A stretch of DNA of 40,752 nt from Spirulina sp. CS-785/01 (GCF_028330525.1 NZ_JAQMSD010000331.1:1-40752); one strand, 5' to 3'; counted from the stretch's first letter, positions 17,283-26,337 are shown. Notes: generated by a model not told the origin, from the sequence alone. Translations and numbers: made by a program.

Positions 17283-18626
17283 TTAGGTTGGTGTTTTCAA
17301 GTCTGACGGTGGCGACAAGGGAGTGAGTTGTGCATCCGTAGCAGGGGGACGTTTGATAGGTAGGGTGATGGTAAATTCTGTCCCTAGATCGGATTCTGAC
17401 ACATAGGACAACCGCCCCTGATGCCCTTGTTTCACAATATTGTAGCTAATAGACAAGCCTAACCCGGTTCCCCGTCCAATGGGTTTAGTGGTGAAAAAGG
17501 GATCGAAAATTTGGTTTTGACTCTCTGGGGGAATACCACAGCCATTATCTTTAATTTTAATAGTAATTTGCTCCTCATCGAGTTGTTCGGTGCTGATGGT
17601 GATTTGCCCGTGATACGTTGGATCAATGCCTTGACTTTCGATGGCATCAATGGCATTCATTAAAAGATTGACAAAGACTTGGTTTAGTTGTTTCGCATTA
17701 CATTCTACTTCCGGTAGTGAACCATAGGCTTTACTGACCTCGATTTGGGCGGCTTGTAGGCGATAATTGAGCAAGACAAGGCTATTTTCTAACCCTTGGT
17801 GAATATTGACGGGTTTGACTTCAGACTCATCTAACCGGGCAAAATTGCGCAGATCGAAAACCATTTGCCGAATGCGCTCAACTCCTGTCTTCATCGAGGT
17901 TAACAGTTGGGGCATATCCTCCCGGAGAAAGGAGATTTCTAATTCTTCCTGTAGCTGTTGTACCGTGTCTTGGATGTTCGCGGCGGTGGAAAGTTTGCCT
18001 TCTTGAATCTGGTCTAGAAAGGCTATTAATTTTTGGACACAAGTCTCTAAATAAGATAGATTCCCATAAATGTAATTTACCGGATTATTAATTTCGTGGG
18101 CAATCCCTGCGACTAACCGCCCTAACCCCATCATTTTCTCATTTTGGACTAATTGGATTTGGGTTTCTTTTAAATCCCGCAGAGCTTGGGCTAGTTGTCC
18201 ATTTTTTCGCTCTAACTCTAGGCTCATTTGCCGCAAGTGAACATGGGTTTTGACACGGGCTAAAACTTCTTCTTTTTGAAAGGGTTTTGTGATATAATCA
18301 ACGGCATCGAGTTGTAAGCCTTTCACCTTATTATCTAAATCAGATAACGCCGTTAAAAAGATAATGGGGATATCTTGGGTTTTGGGGTCATTTTTTAAAC
18401 GGCGGCAAGCCTCAAACCCTCCAATGCCGGGCATCATGACATCAAGAATGATTAAGTCAGGGAGGTTTTCTTGGGCTTGTTTAATTCCTCTTTCTCCATT
18501 CATCTCTAAAAGAATTTCATAGCCATGACCGTCTAAAGTAACGTATAATACCTCTAAGTTCGTCGGATTATCATCAACAACTAGAATTGTTCCTCGTTTA
18601 GGTGCTTGATTCATGTTTTTCTCCAA
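17283..18626 (-). CDS. Response regulator-histidine kinase fusion
   Basis: 447 aa, cytoplasmic. An N-terminal receiver (about 13-130) has phosphoacceptor D62 in LIILDVMMPGIGG and Lys in YITKPF. A coiled coil (about 135-165) precedes the kinase, whose H177 is in GIAHEINNPVNYIYGN. The HATPase domain has NQVFVNLLMNAIDAI, IKDNGCGIPPE and [16 protein letters not shown]. This arrangement is very common in cyanobacteria and usually takes phosphate from another kinase. The A-PCP-R gene starts 124 bp downstream in the same direction, so they may be co-transcribed. All catalytic residues are present. Confidence 0.93.
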   Translation of the reverse strand: MEKNMNQAPKRGTILVVDDNPTNLEVLYVTLDGHGYEILLEMNGERGIKQAQENLPDLIILDVMMPGIGGFEACRRLKNDPKTQDIPIIFLTALSDLDNKVKGLQLDAVDYITKPFQKEEVLARVKTHVHLRQMSLELERKNGQLAQALRDLKETQIQLVQNEKMMGLGRLVAGIAHEINNPVNYIYGNLSYLETCVQKLIAFLDQIQEGKLSTAANIQDTVQQLQEELEISFLREDMPQLLTSMKTGVERIRQMVFDLRNFARLDESEVKPVNIHQGLENSLVLLNYRLQAAQIEVSKAYGSLPEVECNAKQLNQVFVNLLMNAIDAIESQGIDPTYHGQITISTEQLDEEQITIKIKDNGCGIPPESQNQIFDPFFTTKPIGRGTGLGLSISYNIVKQGHQGRLSYVSESDLGTEFTITLPIKRPPATDAQLTPLSPPSDLKTPT

Positions 18627-19200
18627 AGACTAACTTACAAAAGCTAGAGATATCAAACCTTACCATAAAAAGAGAAAATGAGCCGTTGAGGACAGATTAT
18701 CTTAATTGTCTAACCGGGAATTTTTAAAGGTTCTCTATTCAGACCCAATATCTAGACAAAAAACTGTAGATTAAAAGAAGATAGTGCTAGACAAGATTCA
18801 TCTTTTAGACCCAGAATTTAATAATCTTTGGAAGACTGTCCAATTCCTAGTAAGTTCTTTTGGGCTGTCGATACAGTAATTCTCGGAAATTATCGGAGTA
18901 AGGCAAATTGACACCTCCCTAACCTTAACTCATTCTCCCACAATTCATTTCTAAATATGAATAGATATTAACTGGAGTTAATCTCCCAGTGACAAAATGT
19001 CATAACATCCCAAATTCTCTCCCATCCTAACGTAACGTAAATTCAAAGCATTAGTTGCCCTCTCCGTATTCTTACTTAATTTCATCAGTACACCCCCAAA
19101 ACACAATCCTAAAAATCACCCGATTGTAGGAAGAATAGTTGGACAAAAAAATGATTTACTGTTCCCGATTCCTCCAAGCCCAAAAATGGAGTTAACGCCG
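18627..19200. other. Gene-free stretch of about 570 bases
   Basis: No convincing reading frame, tRNA or structured RNA is visible. It is AT-rich, with scattered stops in all frames. It probably contains the promoter of the minus-strand kinase near 18630-18700, but I cannot assign one. Confidence 0.5.
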
Positions 19201-19370
19201 CTATCTACAAGACAAAATCCTCCAAACCCTTGCGGTCTCATCATCAGAGTAGGTCAGCAAAGACTCCCCATCTGGACTAAATTCTCCCCTCCACACCCAG
19301 TCCTCATGGCCGCATCAGGTCGGGTCCCCTCCCTCTCCCACAGTCGGACGGTTTCATCCCAAGAGGCCAT
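19201..19370 (-). pseudogene. WD40 repeat protein remnant, frameshifted
   Basis: On the minus strand one frame gives ASWDETVRLW (just after a possible ATG at 19368-19370). A second frame gives GHEDWVWRGEFSPDGESLL followed by TYSDDETARVW and a stop at 19201-19203. Together these are the end of one WD40 blade and one full blade (GH...W-D/x-W). A frameshift separates them and the rest of the propeller is missing. WD40 proteins with many repeats are common in cyanobacteria and prone to deletion between repeats. A GTAGGGTGG/CCACCCTAC palindrome lies at its upstream edge. Confidence 0.6.
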
Positions 19371-19373
19371 TGC

Positions 19374-19397
19374 GTAGGGTGGGCATTGCCACCCTAC
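19374..19397. repeat. GTAGGGTGG/CCACCCTAC palindrome
   Basis: A perfect 9-bp stem (19374-19382 with 19389-19397) closes on GCATTG. It shares the GTAGGGTG start with the REP-like palindromes at 4301-4330 and 28487-28643. Confidence 0.6.
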
Positions 19398-19579
19398 AGC
19401 TACTCGCTTAGACGCTAGGAGGGGGAGGGATACAGGGATGTTTTACCCTTCTCCTCCTCTCAACTCTCATCCTCTATCTAGACGACTCTCAGGAAAATTT
19501 CAGTTATATCCCGTTCAATACAGAAGTAAGCAAGGTTAACTCATCCCAGTGGGGGGCTATCTTTCCCCTGAGACTCTCC

Positions 19580-19585
19580 TATAAT
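19580..19585 (+). promoter_or_regulatory. Candidate -10 element for arsS
   Basis: A perfect TATAAT lies 36 bases before the arsS ATG. No good -35 box stands at the expected distance, so this is a weak call. Confidence 0.35.
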
Positions 19586-19621
19586 GTCGTAAACTTTCTT
19601 GGATTCATTTAATTTATTGTC

Positions 19622-20629
19622 ATGGTAACGTCTTCAATGCAAACACAAACGGCAATTACTCCGTTTACTCAAAAACTCAATGGTGCTTTAAGCAAACAAG
19701 AGATTACGGTTTTACAAATTAATTTGGGGCGACGGTGTAACCTTGCTTGTACCCATTGTCATGTGGAAGCGGGACCGAAACGGACGGAGGAATTATCCCC
19801 AGAAGTTTGCGAGCAGTTAGTGGATTTGATTCACCGTTTCCCGCAAATTCAAACGGTGGATTTAACGGGGGGTGCGCCGGAAATGAATTATGGGTTTAAG
19901 CCTATTGTGGAAGCGGCACGGGCAACCGGAAAAGAGGTGATTGTTCGGTCAAATTTAACGATTTTTTTTGAGCCGGGGTTTGAAGATTTGCCGGAGTATT
20001 TAGCCCAACATCAAGCCCGGGTTGTGGCTTCGCTTCCTTGTTATTTGGAGGCGAATGTGGATCGACAACGAGGGGCGGGGGTTTATAATCATTCAATCCA
20101 TGCTTTACAACGGTTAAATGGGTTGGGGTATGGTCATAATCCTAATTTAATTTTGGATTTAGTTTATAATCCTCCGTTGCCGACGCAAGAAAGGTTTAAT
20201 TTGCCGCCCAATCAGCAAAAGTTAGAGAAGGATTATAAAGCCTATCTCGATGAACATTTTGATATTCAGTTTAATCATCTGTTTACGATTACGAATTTAC
20301 CGATTGGGCGAACTAAGCAATATCTAGAAAGACGGGAGTTGGTTGAGCCTTATACCCAATTTCTAGAGGAGAATTACAACCCGGCTACAGTTGACCATTT
20401 GATGTGTCGCAATGAGCTTTCTATTGATTATTTAGGAAATGTGTATGATTGCGATTTCAATCAAATGGAGGGGATTCCGGCAAAACTCTCTAATGGTGAG
20501 GTTTTAACGGTTGGTTATTTGTTGGAAAAGAACAATCTGGATGTCATCCAAGAGGTACAAACAGCAAAATATTGTTATGGCTGTACCGCAGGTTGTGGGT
20601 CTAGCTGTGGTGGGTCATTACTAGAGTGA
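19622..20629 (+). CDS. arsS: Arsenosugar biosynthesis radical SAM protein ArsS (DUF3641)
   Basis: 335 aa. The radical-SAM cluster motif is C39, C43 and C46 in CNLACTHCHVEAGP, followed by VDLTGGAPEMN. The C-terminal DUF3641 part carries ELSIDYLGNVYDCDFNQM and the Cys-rich end YCYGCTAGCGSSCGGS, likely a further metal site. ArsS joins a 5'-deoxyadenosyl group to methylated arsenic on the way to arsenosugars. No arsM methyltransferase is in the window. Two TVP38/TMEM64 membrane proteins follow in the same direction, separated from arsS and from each other by 56-57 bp gaps that contain hairpins. Start ATG 19622; M6 is an alternative. Confidence 0.9.
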   Translation: MVTSSMQTQTAITPFTQKLNGALSKQEITVLQINLGRRCNLACTHCHVEAGPKRTEELSPEVCEQLVDLIHRFPQIQTVDLTGGAPEMNYGFKPIVEAARATGKEVIVRSNLTIFFEPGFEDLPEYLAQHQARVVASLPCYLEANVDRQRGAGVYNHSIHALQRLNGLGYGHNPNLILDLVYNPPLPTQERFNLPPNQQKLEKDYKAYLDEHFDIQFNHLFTITNLPIGRTKQYLERRELVEPYTQFLEENYNPATVDHLMCRNELSIDYLGNVYDCDFNQMEGIPAKLSNGEVLTVGYLLEKNNLDVIQEVQTAKYCYGCTAGCGSSCGGSLLE

Positions 20630-20636
20630 AAATAAG

Positions 20637-20661
20637 AGCAGGGGGCGTGTTGTCCCCTGCT
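20637..20661 (+). terminator. Intercistronic hairpin after arsS
   Basis: AGCAGGGG (20637-20644) pairs with CCCCTGCT (20654-20661) in a perfect 8-bp stem. There is no T-run behind it, so it may be an attenuating or mRNA-stability hairpin and not a full terminator. Confidence 0.45.
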
Positions 20662-20686
20662 AAGTACATCTATTCAGGAGAGACTG

Positions 20687-21466
20687 ATGACTCAGCAAAC
20701 AAATAGTAAAAAGAAGAATTTACTCAAATATGGAGGGATTGTAATTACGGTGGCTGTTTTACTTATTGTTGCCAATCAATTAGGGGTTACAGATTATATT
20801 AATCAAGGGATGCAAGCGACTTTAAGATGGATTGATAGTTTAGGGATTTGGGGGCCAATTGCGTTTATTGCAATTTATGCGACAGCAGCCGTGTTTTTGG
20901 TTTCTGGAGGACTGTTAACTTTAGGGGCTGGGGTTCTTTTTCAACCTGTTTGGTATGGGTTTATTATTGTTTCTCTTGCTTCTACGGTTGCGGCTGCGAT
21001 CGCATTTTTGATTGGTCGCTATATTGCACGGGATTGGGTATCGAAAAAAATTGAACAACAGCCTAAGTTTAAGGCTATTGATAAGGCAGTAGCTAGGGAA
21101 GGTTGGAAAATTGTTGGCTTAACTCGTCTTTCTCCTATTTTTCCTTTTGTGTTTTTAAATTATGCTTTTGGAGTCACGAAAGTCTCTTTACGAGATTATG
21201 TGATTGCGTCTTGGATTGGGATGATGCCAGGGACGGTGATGTATGTGTATTTAGGCTCATTGGCGGGTAATATTGCCACTCTGGGGGCAGGGGAAACCCC
21301 AGAAAATGCGATGGTGCAATGGGTTTTACGAATTGTTGGTTTTATTGCTACGGTTGCGGTTACGGTTTATGTGACGAAAATTGCCCGCAAAGCTCTCAAT
21401 GAGGAAATTGAGGAGGATATTGAGGAAGTCGATCCAGCCAAGGCAGAAGATCAAGTGCAAGCATGA
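20687..21466 (+). CDS. TVP38/TMEM64 family membrane protein (first copy)
   Basis: 259 aa with an N-terminal TM (about 16-34), then the SNARE-associated/DedA-like core. Features are FLVSGGLLTLGAGVLFQP, a re-entrant-like hydrophobic region, FLIGRYIARDW, and GLTRLSPIFPFVFLNYAFGVTKVSLRDYVIASWIGMMPGT. The C-terminus is acidic (EEIEEDIEEVDPAKAED). The family acts in lipid scrambling or small-molecule transport across membranes; the substrate is unknown here. The position after arsS hints at a role with arsenic-containing lipids or sugars, which is an inference. Confidence 0.85.
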   Translation: MTQQTNSKKKNLLKYGGIVITVAVLLIVANQLGVTDYINQGMQATLRWIDSLGIWGPIAFIAIYATAAVFLVSGGLLTLGAGVLFQPVWYGFIIVSLASTVAAAIAFLIGRYIARDWVSKKIEQQPKFKAIDKAVAREGWKIVGLTRLSPIFPFVFLNYAFGVTKVSLRDYVIASWIGMMPGTVMYVYLGSLAGNIATLGAGETPENAMVQWVLRIVGFIATVAVTVYVTKIARKALNEEIEEDIEEVDPAKAEDQVQA

Positions 21467-21477
21467 GGAAATGCACA

Positions 21478-21501
21478 CCAGTCGGGACTGTTTCCGACTG
21501 G
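21478..21501 (+). terminator. Intercistronic hairpin between the two TVP38/TMEM64 genes
   Basis: CCAGTCGG (21478-21485) pairs perfectly with CCGACTGG (21494-21501). No T-run follows. It ends 22 bases before the next ATG. Confidence 0.45.
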
Positions 21502-21523
21502 GGATGATGACGGGGGAAGTCCA

Positions 21524-22210
21524 ATGATCGGTAAATATTGGCAAAAGTATCAAGGGAAGTTACTGCGGGGGATAGGATTCTTTTTACTGGGAGGGTTGCT
21601 GTTTGCGGTTTTTTTAACTCCTCTCAAACGATTGGTGTTTGATCACGGGTTTTGGATTGAGACGCTACAAGGTCATCCAGAATGGTCTGTGCCTTTGTTT
21701 CTCGGTGCTTATGTGTTATTAACCCTATTGGGGATTCCAGGGACAATTCTCACGGTGACAGGAGGGGTGGTTTTTGGGGTATGGTGGGGAACATTGTGGT
21801 CTGTGTTTGGGGCAACATTAGGGGCAATTTCTGCGTTTTTGCTGGCCCGTTATCTCTTTCGCCACTGGATGAAGGATAAATTTGCTCAACACCCTTTTCT
21901 GCGACGGTGTGAGGCCGCTGTGCAAAAAATGCCTTTAAATTTTATTCTCGCTCTCCGTTTTACCCCCATTTCTCCTTTTAATGTGGTGAATTTTCTTTTA
22001 GGACTTACTCCCATTTCTCTGAGTGTTTATACGTTGGGGACGTTTTTCGGGATTATTCCTGGCACTTTCGTTTATACTTGGTTAGGTGCAAGCGGTAAAA
22101 TGGCTTTGACTCAAGGAGAATTTGTTCCTTTCTGCCTTGCCTTGGGTCTGCTAATGGTATTATCTTTACTGCCTTGGTGTGCTAAAACAGGTCAACCCTC
22201 TGAAAACTAA
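21524..22210 (+). CDS. TVP38/TMEM64 family membrane protein (second copy)
   Basis: 228 aa. It has an N-terminal TM (about 15-33), LLGIPGTILTVTGGVVFGVWWGTLWSVFGATLGAISAFLLARYLFR, and the conserved FILALRFTPISPFNVVNFLLGLTPISLSVYTLGTFFGIIPGTFVYTWLG block. It is clearly diverged from the preceding copy (shorter tail, different N-terminus), so this is not a recent duplication. The two may work as a pair. The stop codon is the first part of a 14-bp tandem repeat. Confidence 0.85.
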   Translation: MIGKYWQKYQGKLLRGIGFFLLGGLLFAVFLTPLKRLVFDHGFWIETLQGHPEWSVPLFLGAYVLLTLLGIPGTILTVTGGVVFGVWWGTLWSVFGATLGAISAFLLARYLFRHWMKDKFAQHPFLRRCEAAVQKMPLNFILALRFTPISPFNVVNFLLGLTPISLSVYTLGTFFGIIPGTFVYTWLGASGKMALTQGEFVPFCLALGLLMVLSLLPWCAKTGQPSEN

Positions 22211-22245
22211 GTGCAAGAAACTAAGTGCAAGAAACTAAGTGCAAG
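22204..22245 (+). repeat. Three tandem copies of a 14-bp unit
   Basis: AAACTAAGTGCAAG is repeated three times exactly. The first copy contains the stop codon of the preceding gene, so repeat number does not change the protein. Confidence 0.8.
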
Positions 22246-22440
22246 TCATTGTCAAGAATTTTTTTAGCCTTGAGCTTAACGGCCTTGAGCTTCATAAGGT
22301 GTAACAGTTGGTCAAGATTTATCACATTACTTCATAATAAAGGATAAAACCGACTGTCCTTATCTCTTGTATTGGTAAGATAAAGTAACTCTATACCCTT
22401 ATCGAGCCTTGTGGGAAGTTCCTTACCCCAAATATAAAGC

Positions 22441-24072
22441 ATGAAAGTGCAAGAAAAAACCGTGTGGGAAATAGCTTCTCCACTTCCCCTAACTGAAATT
22501 CGTGAGAAAAAGCGTGATATCCTGAATTGTTTGCAGCGTGTTGCCGATGATCGAGATTTGCAAATTATTGATATTAATTCTCGGTCTGAGACGGATAATT
22601 GTCTCGTAGTGCAAAGTAGAGCGTCCGGATATCAGCGCATTCGCACGTTGTGGAAGACGATGCAACTGACGAATATTTTGGGCATTCCTCTCACAGAAGT
22701 TGGTAAAGCGACTCCGCACCAAACTCAACACTATCATGCATCTCTCGAAGGAGTGTTTCTGAAAACGGATGAGGGGACAGCTAGCGATCGCGCGAAACAC
22801 GAAGAACAAATTTACAATCATCTGATTGATTGTGTCCATAAAGAAGCTCCAGAAGCGATTTTAGACCGTTTTCGCCATCTCTTTATTGAGGGGAGCGATT
22901 ACCCGGATGCTTCCATTCAACGAGCGTTAGAGCGTGTGGCCAATGCGAAAGATATTGAAGATCATTTTAATGGCTTTCTCTATCACTGTTGTCATCTGTT
23001 AATTGATTATTGGCAACGGGATAAACACTGCTATTTTGCGATTAACAAATTATTAGACTTTTTTAGTCATTTACCCAATCCCGGATTTAAACAAGCGCGA
23101 GGGGTGCGACGACTTCGCCAACTGGTGCATGATTTCCCAGAGAGTAAGGATTATCAATGTTTACAGCAGTTGATCCATGTGATTATCCCGCCTAAAATTG
23201 AGGGAGATCCAAAGCAATTTACGCTGAAATTATTGCTCCGTCGCTATCCGTTTTTGTATAAAACGGCATTACTCCATGAAGGGAGTAATCTGGTGCAACG
23301 ACAAACGGTTACTCACCTCTACGAGAAACAGCAACATAAGTTTGAATTCCGCTTACAACGGTTTGTTGCTTACCAAGTTAATTTAGCGCGAATTGCCCAA
23401 GCGCGACAACTTTCGTCGGGAGCAGGCCGGATTATTCGTCGAGAAAAAAATCCGACTTTATTGCGCGATCGCAAGTTAGCCATTATTCTCCGCACCTTCT
23501 GCACCAAGCCAGAAGACAATTATAGTTATAGAAAACTAGCCCAACGCTTAATGGCACGGACGGAGGATTTAGCTTATGGAGAATTCAAAAACCACCTTTA
23601 TCTTTATTTAGTGAATTCCCTAGATTCCGATTATGCAAAAAGCAAATTTAAACCCCAATTAGAGGAGTATCTACAAAACACCCTTTCTCGCTACGATACC
23701 AAACCCACCAGCGAATCTTTAGTGATGCGTACCGTTAAGAAACTCTTGGATTTCTTGGTGGTAGATAGTCCCACAATGGATCACTATTTCTTTATAGATA
23801 TGGTGACAGGAATGGGATCATCTTCGGTGTTGGTGGTCTTACTCAAATTAATTTTACTACACCCGGCTATGGTGTCGGAGTTAGAAAAACGGTTTGCTCT
23901 CTTATATACCCATTACGAGAATGTCCCCCAAAATGAGGTTAAATGGTTCATTAAGGTATTAGAAGTGTATAAAGTGGTCTATAGTATCCATTTCGGCCAT
24001 GCAGATTTATCAGCGTTAAAGGCTTTATTTAAAGAGCAAATTGATGAAGATACGTTGAAACAAGAGGGATAA
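22441..24072 (+). CDS. Conserved-looking helical protein of unknown function
   Basis: 543 aa. No motif of a known enzyme family, signal peptide or clear membrane span is seen. The N-terminal 85 residues look like a small alpha/beta domain (LPLTEIREKKRDILNCLQ...DLQIIDINSRSE). The rest is strongly helical with many aromatic/basic helices (e.g. FRLQRFVAYQVNLARIAQAR), resembling helical-repeat architecture. One hydrophobic helix (SSVLVVLLKLILL) is near 450. The codon pattern resembles its neighbours, so recent acquisition is not suggested. I cannot assign a function. Confidence 0.75.
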   Translation: MKVQEKTVWEIASPLPLTEIREKKRDILNCLQRVADDRDLQIIDINSRSETDNCLVVQSRASGYQRIRTLWKTMQLTNILGIPLTEVGKATPHQTQHYHASLEGVFLKTDEGTASDRAKHEEQIYNHLIDCVHKEAPEAILDRFRHLFIEGSDYPDASIQRALERVANAKDIEDHFNGFLYHCCHLLIDYWQRDKHCYFAINKLLDFFSHLPNPGFKQARGVRRLRQLVHDFPESKDYQCLQQLIHVIIPPKIEGDPKQFTLKLLLRRYPFLYKTALLHEGSNLVQRQTVTHLYEKQQHKFEFRLQRFVAYQVNLARIAQARQLSSGAGRIIRREKNPTLLRDRKLAIILRTFCTKPEDNYSYRKLAQRLMARTEDLAYGEFKNHLYLYLVNSLDSDYAKSKFKPQLEEYLQNTLSRYDTKPTSESLVMRTVKKLLDFLVVDSPTMDHYFFIDMVTGMGSSSVLVVLLKLILLHPAMVSELEKRFALLYTHYENVPQNEVKWFIKVLEVYKVVYSIHFGHADLSALKALFKEQIDEDTLKQEG

Positions 24073-24221
24073 ATAATTGACAATTGCTAATTGCTAATGG
24101 CTAATTGACAAGGGATAATCAACAATTGGCAATTGCCAGTTATCCTTGTTGACTAACGACAAACAACCAACAACCAACAACCAACAACAACGAACCCTTA
24201 TTAATTATTAATTATTAATTG
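24073..24221. repeat. Low-complexity AT-rich spacer with short direct repeats
   Basis: Runs of AATTGC/TAATTG, then AACAACC repeated several times, then AATTATT repeated. This is typical cyanobacterial intergenic simple sequence between convergent genes; no hairpin terminator stands out. Confidence 0.5.
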
Positions 24222-25160
24222 CTAATTGCTCACCATTCCCCGATCAAAAACCTGATGATTTGTGCCAATGCCTTGAATTTCAATGCGGTTGGCATAGACT
24301 TCATAGGCCGCAAAACTGAGGCGTTGGGCCACAAATTCCGTCCACGGAGACCGTCCCACAGGACGAGTCCCGGCCCCTCCCCCACAGGTCAGGTAGGTAA
24401 TGCCGTTAATGGGTTCAGTGCGCTCATAATGGTGTTCGTGACCGTTAATATATAACTTCACCCCGTATTGCTTCATTAAGTCCTTCACAGGTTGCACCCA
24501 GGCCGCATTATTAGGCCCATATACCCCCGATGCGTAAATCTGATGATGGCCAAAGACAATTTTCCACAGAGCATTACTATTGGCTAAGGCTTGTTTTAAC
24601 CACGGCAGTTGTTGGGCCCAGTCGGCATTGTGGTTGGTATCGAGGGCAAAAAACTGCACTGGCCCTTGTTGAAAGGTGTAATAACGCCGTCCTTGCATAT
24701 GAAACCCCGGATAGTGTACTTGGGGAGTGCCGTTGTCTGTGCGGATGTCGTGGTTGCCTAGGCAGGCATGGAATTGTACGCCATGTTGTAAGAGGGGAGC
24801 ATAGGGTTCTTCAAAGACTTCATCCACTTTTTCAATTTCCCCTTCGTTGTAAATGTTGTCCCCGGCTAAAATAACGAGGGGATAGGGGTTTTGTCGGTAG
24901 TGATGGGTCATGGCATTGGCGACTTCATATTGGCCCGATGCTCCGGTCCCTGTGTCGGCCACGGAGACAAAGCGTAAGAGCAGGTTGTCGGAGTCTTGGG
25001 GAGGAGAGGGGGAGGAGTCGGGGTTTTTGTTGAGGGGGGAGGCAAGGGTGGGGTTGGAGGATGAGGCAAAATGAGAGAAAATTTTATCCAGTCCGATGAG
25101 GCTGAATGTCCCTAAAATCCCTTGGATTAGCAGTTGGCGGCGTTTGATTTTGCGGCTCAT
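24222..25160 (-). CDS. Exported metallophosphoesterase (acid phosphatase-like)
   Basis: 312 aa. The N-terminus MSRKIKRRQLLIQGILGTFSLIG has twin arginines before a hydrophobic stretch, so Tat export is possible. Metallophosphatase motifs follow in order: SVADTG (D69), AGDNIY (100-105), GNHD (135-138), FGHHQIY (about 208) and NGHEHHYER (about 245). These ligands bind a dinuclear metal centre in the purple acid phosphatase/calcineurin-like superfamily. It probably releases phosphate from organic esters in the periplasm. No Pho box was recognised. It is transcribed divergently from the prenyl synthase gene. Confidence 0.88.
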   Translation of the reverse strand: MSRKIKRRQLLIQGILGTFSLIGLDKIFSHFASSSNPTLASPLNKNPDSSPSPPQDSDNLLLRFVSVADTGTGASGQYEVANAMTHHYRQNPYPLVILAGDNIYNEGEIEKVDEVFEEPYAPLLQHGVQFHACLGNHDIRTDNGTPQVHYPGFHMQGRRYYTFQQGPVQFFALDTNHNADWAQQLPWLKQALANSNALWKIVFGHHQIYASGVYGPNNAAWVQPVKDLMKQYGVKLYINGHEHHYERTEPINGITYLTCGGGAGTRPVGRSPWTEFVAQRLSFAAYEVYANRIEIQGIGTNHQVFDRGMVSN

Positions 25161-25277
25161 GGGTGAGTTTTTCCTAAAATTTCTACAAGAAAGTGGCTCA
25201 GGTCTGGGTGGGTTGTCTTAAAATAAATTAAAAGATATGTAAACTTTCTTAACTATTGTGCCAGATTTGGCTTACCA

Positions 25278-26249
25278 ATGACCTCAGCAACATCTATATT
25301 TTCACCTGTTGATGCCGACCTTGGCATTCTCGCCAGTAACTTAAAGCAACTGATTGGCGCACGTCACCCTATTCTCAGTGCGGCGGCTGAACATTTGTTC
25401 GGTGCAGGGGGTAAACGATTACGGCCTGCGATCGTGCTGCTTGTTTCACGGGGGACTATGTTAAATCAGGAGATTACACCCCGCCATCGTCGTTTAGCCG
25501 AGATTACGGAAATGATCCACACGGCGAGTTTAGTCCATGATGATGTGGTAGATGAGTCGGAGATTCGGCGCAATGTGGCGACGGTTAACACGCTGTTTGG
25601 GAATCGGGTGGCGGTGTTAGCGGGGGATTTTTTGTTTGCGCAGTCCTCTTGGTATTTGGCAAATTTGGATAACCTTGAGGTGGTGAAGCTGCTGTCGGAA
25701 GTGATTCGTGATTTTGCGGAGGGAGAAATCCGTCAGGGGTTAAACCGTTTTGATACGGAGTTAACCATTGAGCAGTATTTGGAGAAAAGTTATTATAAGA
25801 CGGCTTCGCTGATGGCGAATAGTGCGAAGGCCGCCGGGGTTTTGAGTGGGGTTTCCGAGGAGTTGGCGGAACAGATTTATCAGTTTGGCCGCCATTTTGG
25901 TCTAGCGTTTCAGATTGTGGATGATATTCTCGATTATACGGCTTCGAGCGAGGTGTTAGGGAAGCCGGCGGGGTCTGATTTGGTGAGTGGGAATCTAACG
26001 GCCCCGGTGTTGTATGCGTTGGAGGAGAAGCCGTATATTAAGACGATTATTGAACGGGAGTTTAGTGAGGAGGGGGATTTGGAGGAGGCGATGTCGTTGG
26101 TGGCCGAGAGTGAGGGAATTGCGCGATCGCAAAAATTAGCCACCTACCATTCCCAACAAGCCACAGAATACCTCAAACATTTAAAACCCTCCGACTGTTC
26201 TCAAGCATTGCTAGATTTATCAGAGTACGTGCTAACTCGGTTGTATTAG
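25278..26249 (+). CDS. sds: Solanesyl-type all-trans polyprenyl diphosphate synthase
   Basis: 323 aa. The first Asp-rich motif DDVVD is 88-92 and the second DDILD is 215-219. GGKRLRP near 44-50 and the FQIVDD block are typical of long-chain trans-prenyltransferases. In cyanobacteria this enzyme adds isopentenyl units to make the nonaprenyl tail of plastoquinone. The residues just before the first motif (ASLVHDD) have small side chains, consistent with a long product. Gene name is by family resemblance; exact chain length is inferred. Confidence 0.9.
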   Translation: MTSATSIFSPVDADLGILASNLKQLIGARHPILSAAAEHLFGAGGKRLRPAIVLLVSRGTMLNQEITPRHRRLAEITEMIHTASLVHDDVVDESEIRRNVATVNTLFGNRVAVLAGDFLFAQSSWYLANLDNLEVVKLLSEVIRDFAEGEIRQGLNRFDTELTIEQYLEKSYYKTASLMANSAKAAGVLSGVSEELAEQIYQFGRHFGLAFQIVDDILDYTASSEVLGKPAGSDLVSGNLTAPVLYALEEKPYIKTIIEREFSEEGDLEEAMSLVAESEGIARSQKLATYHSQQATEYLKHLKPSDCSQALLDLSEYVLTRLY

Positions 26250-26337
26250 TCTAGAATTGGGAATCTCAACTTAACTAAATCTCTCCTTCTCTTAATAAGC
26301 CACACGCTCTAAGCTCTAGTTAGAGGTTAGCCATTCC

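Noticed and set aside
24073-24221. Short repeats suggestive of CRISPR or structured RNA
   Set aside because: Units are 6-8 bp simple sequence without regular spacers. No CRISPR array occurs anywhere in the window.
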